A stretch of DNA of 64,000 nt from Pseudomonas frederiksbergensis (GTDB lineage Bacteria; Pseudomonadota; Gammaproteobacteria; Pseudomonadales; Pseudomonadaceae), in contig NZ_MOBP01000006.1 of NCBI RefSeq assembly GCF_003732665.1, positions 682,001 through 746,000 of the forward strand, given 5' to 3'. Both the position numbers and the translations under genes were made by a program. Each line of letters starts with the position of its first letter. Positions within the stretch are counted from its first letter, which is position 1. Positions 9,769-18,173 of this stretch are shown here, piece after piece. Under the pieces are notes generated by a model, which was given only the letters and a program-made list of their open reading frames with translations, had not been told where the DNA came from and searched no databases.

Positions 9769-10677
9769 ATGCTGCAAAAAAGCCTGATCCGCCGCCTCGA
9801 CCTGATCACCCTCCAGCTCTTCGTCGCCGTCCACGAAGAAGGCACGCTGACCCGTGCCGCCACCCGTGAAGCCATCGCGGTGTCGGCGGCGAGCAAGCGT
9901 TTGATGGAGCTGGAGGAAGCGTTCGGCATCAGCCTGTTCGTGCGCCAGGCCAAGGGCATGACCCTGACGCCGGCCGGGGAAACCCTGCTGCACCATGCCC
10001 GGCAAATGCTGTTCAACGTCGAGAAAATGGGTCTGGAACTGGGGGAGCACAGCCATGGAATTCGCGGCTATGTGCGGATGCTGGCGAACCTGTCGGCGAT
10101 CATTCAGTTTTTGCCCGAAGACCTGCGGGATTTTTCCGAGCGTCATCCGCAAGTGAAGACCGACCTCGAAGAGCGGCCCAGCAGCGGCGTGATTCAAGGG
10201 GTGCTGGATGGTGTGGCGGACCTCGGCATTTGCTCCAGTGACAGCGACGTCAAAGGCCTGCACAGCGTGCTCTATCGCCAGGACAAACTGGTGGTGTTGA
10301 TGCCGCCGGATCATCCGTTGGCCAGTCGCCAGACCCTGGCCTTCGCCGACACGCTGGGCAGCGATTACGTCGGCTTGCATGCGGCCAGTTCGATCAACAT
10401 GCGCACCCACGCCGCCGCACGCAAGGCCGGGAAGGTGTTGCGATTGCGGATTCATGTGCCGGGGTTTGATGCGATGTGCCGGATGGTCCAGGCCAACATG
10501 GGCATCGGCATCCTGCCGCAAAAAGCCTATGAACTGTTTGGCCGGGCGCTGGGGTTGCATGCGGTGCCGTTGACCGATGACTGGTCGGATCGGGCGTTGA
10601 TACTGGTGGTGCGCGATGAAGCGGGATTGTCGCCGGTGAGTCGGATGTTGTTTGAGCAGTTGCGGGGAGAGGTCTGA
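9769..10677 (+). CDS. LysR-type transcriptional regulator
   Basis: LysR regulator of 302 residues with an N-terminal winged helix-turn-helix (about residues 8-65, with TRAATREAIAVSAASKRLMELE) and a two-lobed effector domain. It is divergent from the oxoamine synthase/exporter pair across a 199-bp space and lies upstream, same strand, of the CoA-transferase operon behind a REPIN. Either could be its target; the divergent pair is the classical arrangement. Confidence 0.9.
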   Translation: MLQKSLIRRLDLITLQLFVAVHEEGTLTRAATREAIAVSAASKRLMELEEAFGISLFVRQAKGMTLTPAGETLLHHARQMLFNVEKMGLELGEHSHGIRGYVRMLANLSAIIQFLPEDLRDFSERHPQVKTDLEERPSSGVIQGVLDGVADLGICSSDSDVKGLHSVLYRQDKLVVLMPPDHPLASRQTLAFADTLGSDYVGLHAASSINMRTHAAARKAGKVLRLRIHVPGFDAMCRMVQANMGIGILPQKAYELFGRALGLHAVPLTDDWSDRALILVVRDEAGLSPVSRMLFEQLRGEV

Positions 10678-10704
10678 TAGATCTTTGTTGGATGGGCCGG
10701 CCTC

Positions 10705-10797
10705 TTCGCGAGCAAGCCCGCTCCCACAGTTGATCTTCAGTGAATGTAGTTTTTGTATCCACAGCAAATCCCCTGTGGGAGCGGGCTTGCTCGCGAA
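10705..10797. repeat. REPIN doublet
   Basis: Two inverted REP cores, 10705-10728 (TTCGCGAGCAAGCCCGCTCC type) and 10774-10797 (the reverse orientation), facing outward, between the LysR gene and the CoA-transferase gene. Confidence 0.88.
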
Positions 10798-10931
10798 GGC
10801 GGCCCTGAGGTCGCGACAATCTCCCAGAGCATTCGCGTTTCACGAACGCCCCTTGCCAACTGAAGGTTGGATTCCCCACCCCCCGGTCCTCTAGCCTTGG
10901 CGCATATTCCAAGAATAAGAGGGACCCCGCG

Positions 10932-12125
10932 ATGACTGCCCCCCTGAGTGCAATCAAAGTAATCGAGATCGGCACGCTGATCGCCGCGCCGTTCGCTGCG
11001 CGCATGCTCGCCGAGTTTGGCGCCGAGGTGATCAAGATCGAAGCCATGGGCCAGGGCGATCCCCTGCGTAAATGGCGAAAGCTGCACGAGGGCACCTCGC
11101 TGTGGTGGTACTTGCAATCGCGCAACAAGAAATCCCTGGCGCTGAACCTGAAATCCCCTGAAGGCATTGAACTGGTCAAGCAACTGGCGACCAGCGCCGA
11201 CGTGCTGATCGAAAACCTGCGCCCCGGCGCCCTGGAAAAACTCGGCCTCGGTTGGGACGTGTTGCACGCCCTTAACCCCAACCTGACCCTGGTGCGGATT
11301 TCCGGCTACGGCCAGACCGGCCCCTACCGCGACCGCCCAGGCTTCGGCGCCATTGGCGAAGCCATGGGCGGGATTCGCTACACCACCGGCACCCCCGGTT
11401 CGCCGCCGGCCCGGGTCGGGGTCAGCCTCGGCGATTCCCTGGCGTCGTTGCACGCGGTGATCGGCGCGCTGATGTCGTTGTTGCGGGTCAAGACCGGGCA
11501 GGGCGGCGGGCAAGTGGTGGACGTGTCCCTGGCCGAAAGCGTGTTCAACGTCATGGAAAGCCTGGTGCCGGAATACGACATGCAGGGCCATATCCGCGAA
11601 CGCAGCGGCGGCGCGCTGCCGGGCATCGCACCGTCCAATACCTACCTGACCGCCGATGGTGCTTATGTGGTGATCGCCGGCAACAGCGATCCGATCTACA
11701 AGCGCTTGATGAACTTGATTGGTCGCAGCGATCTGGCCGACGCCCCGGAATTCGCCCACAACGACGGCCGCGCCTTGAAAAGCAATGTGCTCGACGCCGC
11801 CATCACCCACTGGACCAGCAGCTTGCCCATCGATGACGTGCTGGCCGCGCTCGAAGCCGCCGAAGTCCCGGCCGGGCGCATCTATTCGGTGGCCGATATC
11901 GTCGCCGATCCGCACTACCAGGCGCGGGACATGCTGCTCAACGCCGACCTGCCCGGCGGCGCCACGGTGAAGATGCCGGGCATCGTGCCCAAACTCTCGG
12001 AAACCCCAGGTGGGGTGAACTGGTCCGGGCCGCAATTGGGTCAGCACACCGACGGTATCCTCGCCGGGCTGGGCCTGACCGGTTCCGACATCGAACGGCT
12101 GAAAGCCGCAGGAGTGGTGCAATGA
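10932..12125 (+). CDS. CaiB/BaiF (class III) CoA-transferase
   Basis: Formyl-CoA-transferase-family enzyme of 397 residues that moves CoA between carboxylic acids. It has the N-terminal VIEIGTLIAAPFAARMLAE fold, the catalytic Asp of VDVSLAESVFN, and the glycine-rich IRISGYGQTG-type segment. AGAGGGA precedes the ATG. Its last bases overlap the next gene by ATGA, so the two are co-translated. With the lyase and MFS carrier it forms an uptake, CoA-activation and C-C-cleavage module for a branched dicarboxylic acid (inference). Confidence 0.88.
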   Translation: MTAPLSAIKVIEIGTLIAAPFAARMLAEFGAEVIKIEAMGQGDPLRKWRKLHEGTSLWWYLQSRNKKSLALNLKSPEGIELVKQLATSADVLIENLRPGALEKLGLGWDVLHALNPNLTLVRISGYGQTGPYRDRPGFGAIGEAMGGIRYTTGTPGSPPARVGVSLGDSLASLHAVIGALMSLLRVKTGQGGGQVVDVSLAESVFNVMESLVPEYDMQGHIRERSGGALPGIAPSNTYLTADGAYVVIAGNSDPIYKRLMNLIGRSDLADAPEFAHNDGRALKSNVLDAAITHWTSSLPIDDVLAALEAAEVPAGRIYSVADIVADPHYQARDMLLNADLPGGATVKMPGIVPKLSETPGGVNWSGPQLGQHTDGILAGLGLTGSDIERLKAAGVVQ

Positions 12126-13048
12126 TCACTGACTTTTCCCAGACCCTGATCGTGCAAGAAGTCTCGCCCCGGGACGGTTTGCAGATTGAGCCAACGTGGG
12201 TGGAAACCGCCGACAAGATTGCCCTGATCGATCAGCTGTCGCTGGCCGGGTTCAGCCGTATCGAGGCCGGCTCGTTCGTCTCGCCGAAAGCCATTCCGGC
12301 GTTGCGCGACGGCGAGTTGGTGTTCAAGGGCATCACCCGGCAACCGGGGGTGATCTATGTCGCGTTGATCCCCAATTTGAAAGGCGCGCAACGGGCATTG
12401 GCGACAGGGGCGGATGAACTGAACCTGGTGATGTCCGCCAGCCAGACCCACAACCTGGCCAACATGCGCATGCGTTGTGAAGACTCATTGGCCGCATTCG
12501 GCGAGATCGTGCAATTCGTCGGCGGTACGCAGGTGCGGCTCAACGGCAGCATCGCCACCACGTTTGGCTGCCCGTTCGAAGGCAAGATCGACGAGGATCG
12601 CGTGCTGCAAATCGTCGAGGCTTATCAGGAGCTCGGGATTCAAGGCATCACCCTGGCCGACACCACCGGCATGGCCAATCCACGACAGGTGGATCGATTG
12701 GTGCGGCGGGTGTTGCAGCGGGTTTCGCCAGCGGACCTGACCCTGCATTTCCACAACACCCGTGGCCTCGGTTTGTGCAACGTGCTGGCCGCCTACGAGG
12801 CCGGTGCCCGACGCTTCGACGCGGCCCTCGGCGGCCTCGGCGGTTGCCCGTTTGCCCCGGGCGCCTCGGGCAATATCTGCACCGAAGACCTGGTCAACCT
12901 GTGCGATGAAATCGGCATTCACACCGGCATCGACTTGCCGCTGTTGCTGAAGCTGTCCCGAGGCTTGCCGGCGCTGCTGGGCCACGAAGTGCCCGGTCAA
13001 CTGGCCAAGGCCGGGCGCAATTGCGATTTGCACCCAAGCCCCTCCTGA
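12122..13048 (+). CDS. HMG-CoA lyase-like enzyme
   Basis: TIM-barrel lyase of 308 residues in the hydroxymethylglutaryl-CoA lyase family. It shows the catalytic SPRDGLQ motif, the metal-binding H-x-H of LHFHNTRGLG and the loop Cys in GGLGGCPFAPGASGN. The family cleaves 3-hydroxy-3-methylacyl-CoAs to acetyl-CoA plus a keto acid. It is not next to leucine-degradation genes. Pairing with a CoA-transferase suggests free HMG or a related hydroxy-diacid as growth substrate. Confidence 0.88.
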   Translation: MITDFSQTLIVQEVSPRDGLQIEPTWVETADKIALIDQLSLAGFSRIEAGSFVSPKAIPALRDGELVFKGITRQPGVIYVALIPNLKGAQRALATGADELNLVMSASQTHNLANMRMRCEDSLAAFGEIVQFVGGTQVRLNGSIATTFGCPFEGKIDEDRVLQIVEAYQELGIQGITLADTTGMANPRQVDRLVRRVLQRVSPADLTLHFHNTRGLGLCNVLAAYEAGARRFDAALGGLGGCPFAPGASGNICTEDLVNLCDEIGIHTGIDLPLLLKLSRGLPALLGHEVPGQLAKAGRNCDLHPSPS

Positions 13049-13065
13049 CACCACCGAATACTCCC

Positions 13066-13157
13066 TGTAGGAGCGAGGCTTGCCCGCGAAGAGGCCCTCA
13101 CATTCAACATCATCGTTGACTGACACACCGCCTTCGCGGGCAAGCCTCGCTCCTACA
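13066..13157. repeat. REPIN doublet, variant core
   Basis: Two facing copies of a variant core, TGTAGGAGCGAGGCTTGCCC (13066-13090 and 13133-13157), forming a 92-bp palindrome. The core differs from the main type by A for G and GAGGC for GGGC. It lies between the lyase and the MFS gene; its hairpin could tune operon mRNA levels (inference). Confidence 0.88.
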
Positions 13158-13236
13158 GAAAAGCGCGCATCAACGCACCTCAACCAGACAACAAAAACAA
13201 TCGGACACCCACGGGAAGTCCGCCTGGAGGAAACAC

Positions 13237-14568
13237 ATGAGCCTTAATGTACTGGAGGCGGACGCCAGCCCGTCCGTTAGCCACGACGCCGAAAAAGCCC
13301 TGGTCAGCAAAGTCGCCTGGCGCCTGATGCCGCTGATCATGGTCTGCTACCTGTTCGCGTTTTTCGACCGCATCAACATCAGCTTCGCCAAGTTCCAGCT
13401 GCAAACCGACCTGAGCCTGAGCGACACAGCCTATGGCCTCGGCGCCGGGTTGTTCGTGGTCGGTTACGTGCTGTTCGAAGTGCCGAGCAACATGATGCTG
13501 TACAAGGTCGGCGCCCGGCGCTGGATCGCCCGGATCATGATGTCCTGGGGCGTCGCCACCGCCCTGATGGTCTTCGTCAACAGCGAATGGCAGTTCTACG
13601 CGCTGCGCTTTGTGATCGGCGCGATGGAGGCCGGTTTCGCACCGGGCGTGCTGTATTACCTGACGCTGTGGTTCCCGCAGCACTATCGCGGGCGCATCAC
13701 CTCGATGCTGTTTTTGTCGTCGGCGTTTGCCGGTCTGGTCGGCGCGCCGTTCTCCGGTCTGGTGCTGCAACACCTCGACGGCTTTATGGACATGCGCGGC
13801 TGGCACTGGCTGTTCCTGCTCGGCGGCGTGCCCTGCATCGTTCTCGGTTTGCTGGTGCTGAAGTTGCTCAAGGACCGCATCGAAGACGCCCATTGGCTGA
13901 CCGCTGCGGAGAAAACCTTGCTGGCCAGCCGCATCGCTCACCATGAACCGCACAAGGGCGGCGGCTCGCTGCTCGCGGCGTTGAAAATTCCGGGGTTCCT
14001 GACCTTGGGGTTGATCTATTTCCTGATCCAGGTCGCGTCCTACGGCTTGAATTTCTGGGCGCCCCAATTGATCCGCAGCGCGGGGACGGAAAGCCCGGTG
14101 ATGATCGGTTTGCTCACGGCGATCCCCTACATTTGCGGAGCGATCAGCATGGTGGTGATCGGGCGCCTCTCGGACTCGACCGGTGAGCGGCGCAAGTTTG
14201 TCGCCGGGCTGGTGGTGGCCGGTGCGGTGGGGTTCTTCTGCGCCGGGATCTTCGCCAACCACACGACGTTCCTGATTGTTGCGCTGGGCTTGCTCGGTGC
14301 CGGGATCATCGCCAGCATCCCGAGCTTCTGGACCCTGCCGCCGAAACTGCTGGCCGGCGCGGGTGCCGGTGCGGCGGGCGGGATTGCGGTGATCAACACC
14401 CTGGGACAATTCGGCGGCATCGTCAGCCCGGTGATGGTGGGGCGGATCAAGGACCTGACCGGCAGCACCACCCCGGCGCTCTACGTGATCGGCGTTGCCG
14501 CGTTGATTGCGGCTGCGTTGCTGATGTGGGGGTTGCCGCAGAAATTGCGCACGCTCGATAAGTTCTGA
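13237..14568 (+). CDS. MFS transporter, anion:cation symporter family
   Basis: Twelve-helix MFS carrier of 443 residues. The early FAFFDRINISFAK segment and EVPSNMMLYKVGARRWIAR loop are typical of the ACS branch (phthalate, tartrate and glucarate permeases). GGAGGAAACAC precedes the ATG. It is the third gene after the CoA-transferase and lyase, separated only by a REPIN, and probably imports the acid those enzymes degrade. Confidence 0.88.
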   Translation: MSLNVLEADASPSVSHDAEKALVSKVAWRLMPLIMVCYLFAFFDRINISFAKFQLQTDLSLSDTAYGLGAGLFVVGYVLFEVPSNMMLYKVGARRWIARIMMSWGVATALMVFVNSEWQFYALRFVIGAMEAGFAPGVLYYLTLWFPQHYRGRITSMLFLSSAFAGLVGAPFSGLVLQHLDGFMDMRGWHWLFLLGGVPCIVLGLLVLKLLKDRIEDAHWLTAAEKTLLASRIAHHEPHKGGGSLLAALKIPGFLTLGLIYFLIQVASYGLNFWAPQLIRSAGTESPVMIGLLTAIPYICGAISMVVIGRLSDSTGERRKFVAGLVVAGAVGFFCAGIFANHTTFLIVALGLLGAGIIASIPSFWTLPPKLLAGAGAGAAGGIAVINTLGQFGGIVSPVMVGRIKDLTGSTTPALYVIGVAALIAAALLMWGLPQKLRTLDKF

Positions 14569-14593
14569 TATTTACGGCTTCAGACAGACCGCT

Positions 14594-14686
14594 TTCGCGA
14601 GCAAACCCGCTCCCACAGTTGATCTCCAGTGAACATAAATTGGGTGTTCACAAAAAACCTCCTGTGGGAGCGGGCTTGCTCGCGAA
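14594..14686. repeat. REPIN doublet
   Basis: Inverted REP cores at 14594-14617 (one base changed, GCAAACCC) and 14663-14686, between convergent genes. Confidence 0.87.
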
Positions 14687-14724
14687 GACTGACTCACAGC
14701 CGATAAATCTCTACCGGTCTACCT

Positions 14725-15213
14725 TCAACCCGCTGCCACCAAAACCTTGCCCGGCACCGCACTCATCTGAATCAACACCACCCCACCCACGACCAGCAGC
14801 GCGCCCGCCAGCCTAGGCAACGTCAGCTCCCGCTCCACCAACCCAAACAACCCGAAATGGTCGAGCACCATCGAGGCCATCACCTGCCCGGTCAGCGCCA
14901 ACACCACAAAGCCCGACGCACCGAGTTTCGGCAGCAACATCACCGCCAGCGCCACAAAGCACACGCCGAACACGCCGCCGGCCCACATCCACAACGGCGC
15001 CTTGCTGATAAACGCCAACGACGGCAGCGGCAAACGCAGGGCGAGGATGATCGGCAGCAGCACCAGCAAACTCACCAGCAACGAGGCCAGCGTCGCCCAT
15101 AACGGATGCCCCAGGCCTCGGCTCAGGTTGGCATTGATCGCACTCTGAAACGGCACCACCGCCCCGGCAATCACCGCCAACCCCAACAGTCCGGCCCACT
15201 GCAATGTACTCAT
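14725..15213 (-). CDS. DMT-family transporter (DUF606/YdcZ type)
   Basis: Integral membrane protein of 162 residues with five predicted helices, close to the half-size DUF606 (YdcZ) members of the drug/metabolite transporter superfamily. The ATG at 15213 is preferred because GGAG sits 8 bases before it; another ATG at 15219 is almost on top of that site. It is divergent from a LysR gene, which probably controls it. Substrate is unknown. Confidence 0.82.
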   Translation of the reverse strand: MSTLQWAGLLGLAVIAGAVVPFQSAINANLSRGLGHPLWATLASLLVSLLVLLPIILALRLPLPSLAFISKAPLWMWAGGVFGVCFVALAVMLLPKLGASGFVVLALTGQVMASMVLDHFGLFGLVERELTLPRLAGALLVVGGVVLIQMSAVPGKVLVAAG

Positions 15214-15291
15214 GCTCATGACTCCAACAGGTTTTGCTGGACTCTAGGGTATTCGTCGCGCAAATTTAAATTCCATTTTGCTATCCAGAAC

Positions 15292-16203
15292 ATGCAGCAG
15301 ATGAATGATCTCCGACGTATCGACCTCAACCTGCTGGTGATCCTCGACGCCTTGCTCAGCGAGCAACACGTGACCCGCGCCGCCGAACGCCTGCACTTGA
15401 GTCAACCGGCGGTCAGCCATGCCCTGGCGCGGCTGCGCGATCTGCTCGGTGACCCGTTGCTGGTGCGCGCCGGCGCCACACTCGTGCCGACCCCCAGAGC
15501 GCTGGAGCTGATCGCACCCTTGGCCGAAGCCCTGGCCCAGGTGCAATCGCTGCTGGCGCCCAACACCTTCGATCCGGCCACCGCCAAGCGCACCTTTCGC
15601 CTGGCGATGTCCGACTACGGCGCGGCCATCATCCTGCCGGGGCTGATCCGCACCCTGCGCCGGGAAGCGCCGGGCATCGACCTGCAAATCATCCATGCCA
15701 GCCGCGAAGGCATGCTCGATGGCGTGCTGAACGGTGACATCGACGTTGCGGCCGGCGTATTCCCGGAATTGCCCAACGAACTGCGCAGCACGCCGCTGTT
15801 CGACGAGCACTACGCCTGCCTCGTCGACCGCCACAGCCTGCCCGCCGACGGCACACTCGATCTACCGACCTACCTGGCCCGGCCCCACGTCCTGCTGGAA
15901 ATGCGCGGCAGCGGCACTCCGGAAATCGAACGGGCGCTGACTGCCCTGCGCGAACGCCGTCGGGTCGCAATCAGCCTGCCGCACTGGAGCGTTGCACCGG
16001 AATTCATCGCCGGCACCGATTTGATCCTCACGGTGGCCTCGCGTGGATTGCGCGACGTTGATGAACAGTCATTGATCGTCGTGGCGCCGCCGTTTCATAT
16101 TCCGTCGTTTACCTTTGTGTTGGCCTGGCATAAACGGCGGGGCGGGGATCAGGCGTTGAATTGGTTGAATGGGCGGATTGAGCAGGGGATAGTGCGCGCC
16201 TGA
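15292..16203 (+). CDS. LysR-type transcriptional regulator
   Basis: LysR regulator of about 303 residues; the winged helix contains SEQHVTRAAERLHLSQPAVS, a canonical LysR recognition helix. The effector domain begins near residue 90. Two in-frame ATGs (15292 and 15301) are possible and neither has a strong ribosome site; the second gives the common MNDLRRIDLNLL beginning. It is divergent from the DMT transporter, its likely target. Confidence 0.88.
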   Translation: MQQMNDLRRIDLNLLVILDALLSEQHVTRAAERLHLSQPAVSHALARLRDLLGDPLLVRAGATLVPTPRALELIAPLAEALAQVQSLLAPNTFDPATAKRTFRLAMSDYGAAIILPGLIRTLRREAPGIDLQIIHASREGMLDGVLNGDIDVAAGVFPELPNELRSTPLFDEHYACLVDRHSLPADGTLDLPTYLARPHVLLEMRGSGTPEIERALTALRERRRVAISLPHWSVAPEFIAGTDLILTVASRGLRDVDEQSLIVVAPPFHIPSFTFVLAWHKRRGGDQALNWLNGRIEQGIVRA

Positions 16204-16240
16204 ATCTGGATGATCTTTTGAAACTCACAAGGAACAGGGA

Positions 16241-16972
16241 ATGACATTGAAGTCTGGCTGGATGGGGTTTGCGACGCTGTGCGGTCTGGTGATGACGACG
16301 CAGGCATTTGCTGCGTGTGAGAAACCGCCGTTTTATGGGGATTTCGGCTACTCGGTCTGTAAGGACTGGCCGGCTTATCCGGGGCTGACGATTACGGCGT
16401 TGTCGCAGTTTGAATCGAGCTATTCGGCGAGCGATTCCGGGCCTGATGGGAAATATGATCTCGACCTGGCCGTTGTCTCGGCGGGTGATTCGAAGCCGTT
16501 GGCGACCTATCACAAGTCTGATGCTTTTGAGTCGGATGCCTTTGTCTTTGAAGACCTGCAACTTGATACCGCACGTTACACGCTCACACCCGAGCTGCGA
16601 GCCTTTGGCGTGCGTGCCACATTCAAAGGCTCGTCAAGCGTCAATCCTTTGAACGAAACATTGCTTTCGCTTTACGTCAAAGAGGGCAACACGCTCCGTC
16701 CGGTCATGGAGGGGCTCATCACCTATAAGTACGGTGGTGAATGGGATGGCAATTGCGCAGGTGAGCGTTATGAAATCACTCGAACCCTGGAAATCGGTAA
16801 AACCAGTTCACATGGCTACGCGGACTTGATCGTCAAAACGGTATTGATGGAAACGGTTGGCAAGGGTAAGGGGGAGGCTTGTAAGTCCAACTCCGTTACT
16901 GCCAAACCCGTGCAGACAATCCTTCGTTACGACGGTAAAAACTACGTCGTGCCAGAAGCACTCAAAGGTTAA
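16241..16972 (+). CDS. Secreted hypothetical protein
   Basis: Protein of 243 residues with a clear signal peptide (MTLKSGWMGFATLCGLVM then TTQAFA|A), so likely periplasmic. The mature part has four or five cysteines (after AAC, SVCKDW, GNCAGE, EACKSN) that could form disulfides. I do not recognise the family. AAGGAAC precedes the ATG. It is followed 6 bases later by fosA, but no functional link is evident. Confidence 0.7.
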   Translation: MTLKSGWMGFATLCGLVMTTQAFAACEKPPFYGDFGYSVCKDWPAYPGLTITALSQFESSYSASDSGPDGKYDLDLAVVSAGDSKPLATYHKSDAFESDAFVFEDLQLDTARYTLTPELRAFGVRATFKGSSSVNPLNETLLSLYVKEGNTLRPVMEGLITYKYGGEWDGNCAGERYEITRTLEIGKTSSHGYADLIVKTVLMETVGKGKGEACKSNSVTAKPVQTILRYDGKNYVVPEALKG

Positions 16973-16978
16973 TCACCC

Positions 16979-17419
16979 ATGCTCACCGGCCTCAACCACC
17001 TGACCCTCGCCGTCACCGACCTGAACCGCAGCGTGGCGTTTTATCAAAACCTGCTGCAACTGCGCCTCGACGCGACCTGGAACACCGGCGCCTATCTCTC
17101 GTTGCCGGGCCTGTGGTTGTGTCTTTCCCTGGATCCATTGCGCCAATCCGAGCCCGTGGCCGATTACACCCACTACGCTTTCACTGTCAGCGCAGCGGAC
17201 TTCGCCGTGTTCGTGGAAAAGCTGCGCTCGGCCAAGGTGCAGGAATGGCGTGACAACCGCAGCGAAGGCGCGTCGTTTTACTTCCTCGACCCGGACGGAC
17301 ACAAGCTCGAAGTCCATGTCGGGGATCTAGCCTCGCGGCTGAAGGCCTGTCGGCAAAAGCCCTATGCAGGCATGAAGTTCTTCGACGATCAGTCCGTTGA
17401 ACCCCAGGACCTGAGATAG
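16979..17419 (+). CDS. fosA: Fosfomycin glutathione transferase
   Basis: Vicinal-oxygen-chelate metalloenzyme of 146 residues that adds glutathione to fosfomycin and opens its epoxide. The Mn-binding triad is visible: His7 (GLNHLTL), His65 (DYTHYAF) and Glu111 (HKLEVHVG). Thr9 and the [10 protein letters not shown] segment match chromosomal Pseudomonas FosA. It is about 10 residues longer at the C-terminus than the usual 135-residue form. Intrinsic fosfomycin resistance is the expected phenotype. Confidence 0.92.
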   Translation: MLTGLNHLTLAVTDLNRSVAFYQNLLQLRLDATWNTGAYLSLPGLWLCLSLDPLRQSEPVADYTHYAFTVSAADFAVFVEKLRSAKVQEWRDNRSEGASFYFLDPDGHKLEVHVGDLASRLKACRQKPYAGMKFFDDQSVEPQDLR

Positions 17420-17453
17420 ACTTGCGACCCATCGCCCCAAACAGGACTTCCCC

Positions 17454-18092
17454 ATGACTCCATCGCTGCTAATGGCCGTTCTCGCTTCCGGCTTCATCTA
17501 TGGCATCACCCCCGGTCCGGGCGTGCTGGCGGTGTTCGGGATTGGCGCGGCCCGTGGTCGACGGGCGGGGGCGGGGTTTCTGTGCGGGCATTTGCTCGGG
17601 GATGTGGTCTGGTGCAGCACGGCGTTGATCGCGATTGTCGGTGCCCGGGAAATCGGCAGCACGGCGTTTGATGTGTTGGGCGTGCTTAGCGGGCTCTATC
17701 TGTTCTGGCTCGGTTTGCGGGCGATTCGCGCTCGCCGCAGCAGTGCTGAAACCCCGCAAGGGCCGGCGCGGCAGCCGTTCTGGCACGGCATTCTGTTTGG
17801 CCTGACCAATCCGAAAGCTTACCCGGTGGCGGTGGCGACGTTCACCGCGTTGCTGTCCAGCCGCGCCGAGTTGCTCCATTGGTCGATGCTGCCCTGGCTG
17901 ATTGCCCTGAGCTTCGTGGGCGGATTGCTGGCGTACGCTATTCTCATTGGCATCGTCGGTGCGCGGCAGGTGCGCACGGTGTATCAACGGCATGAACTGT
18001 TGATCACCCGGTTGTGCGGGGTGATGTTCATCGGTTTCGCCATCAACGCCCTGGCGCATGCATTGCCGGGATTGGTCACGAACAAGGCTTGA
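17454..18092 (+). CDS. LysE-family amino-acid exporter
   Basis: Inner-membrane exporter of 212 residues with five to six helices. It starts with the LysE/RhtB signature ASGFIYGITPGPGVLAVFGI and carries the FGLTNPKAYPVAVATFTALL segment in the middle. It follows fosA by 34 bases on the same strand. Substrate cannot be told from sequence. Confidence 0.87.
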   Translation: MTPSLLMAVLASGFIYGITPGPGVLAVFGIGAARGRRAGAGFLCGHLLGDVVWCSTALIAIVGAREIGSTAFDVLGVLSGLYLFWLGLRAIRARRSSAETPQGPARQPFWHGILFGLTNPKAYPVAVATFTALLSSRAELLHWSMLPWLIALSFVGGLLAYAILIGIVGARQVRTVYQRHELLITRLCGVMFIGFAINALAHALPGLVTNKA

Positions 18093-18173
18093 GGCTGATC
18101 GCAGGGACGCGTCAGCGGCACCGGTCAAGGAGGTTTTTTTATCGCTACATTGCCGGGACACGCACCCTGCACC

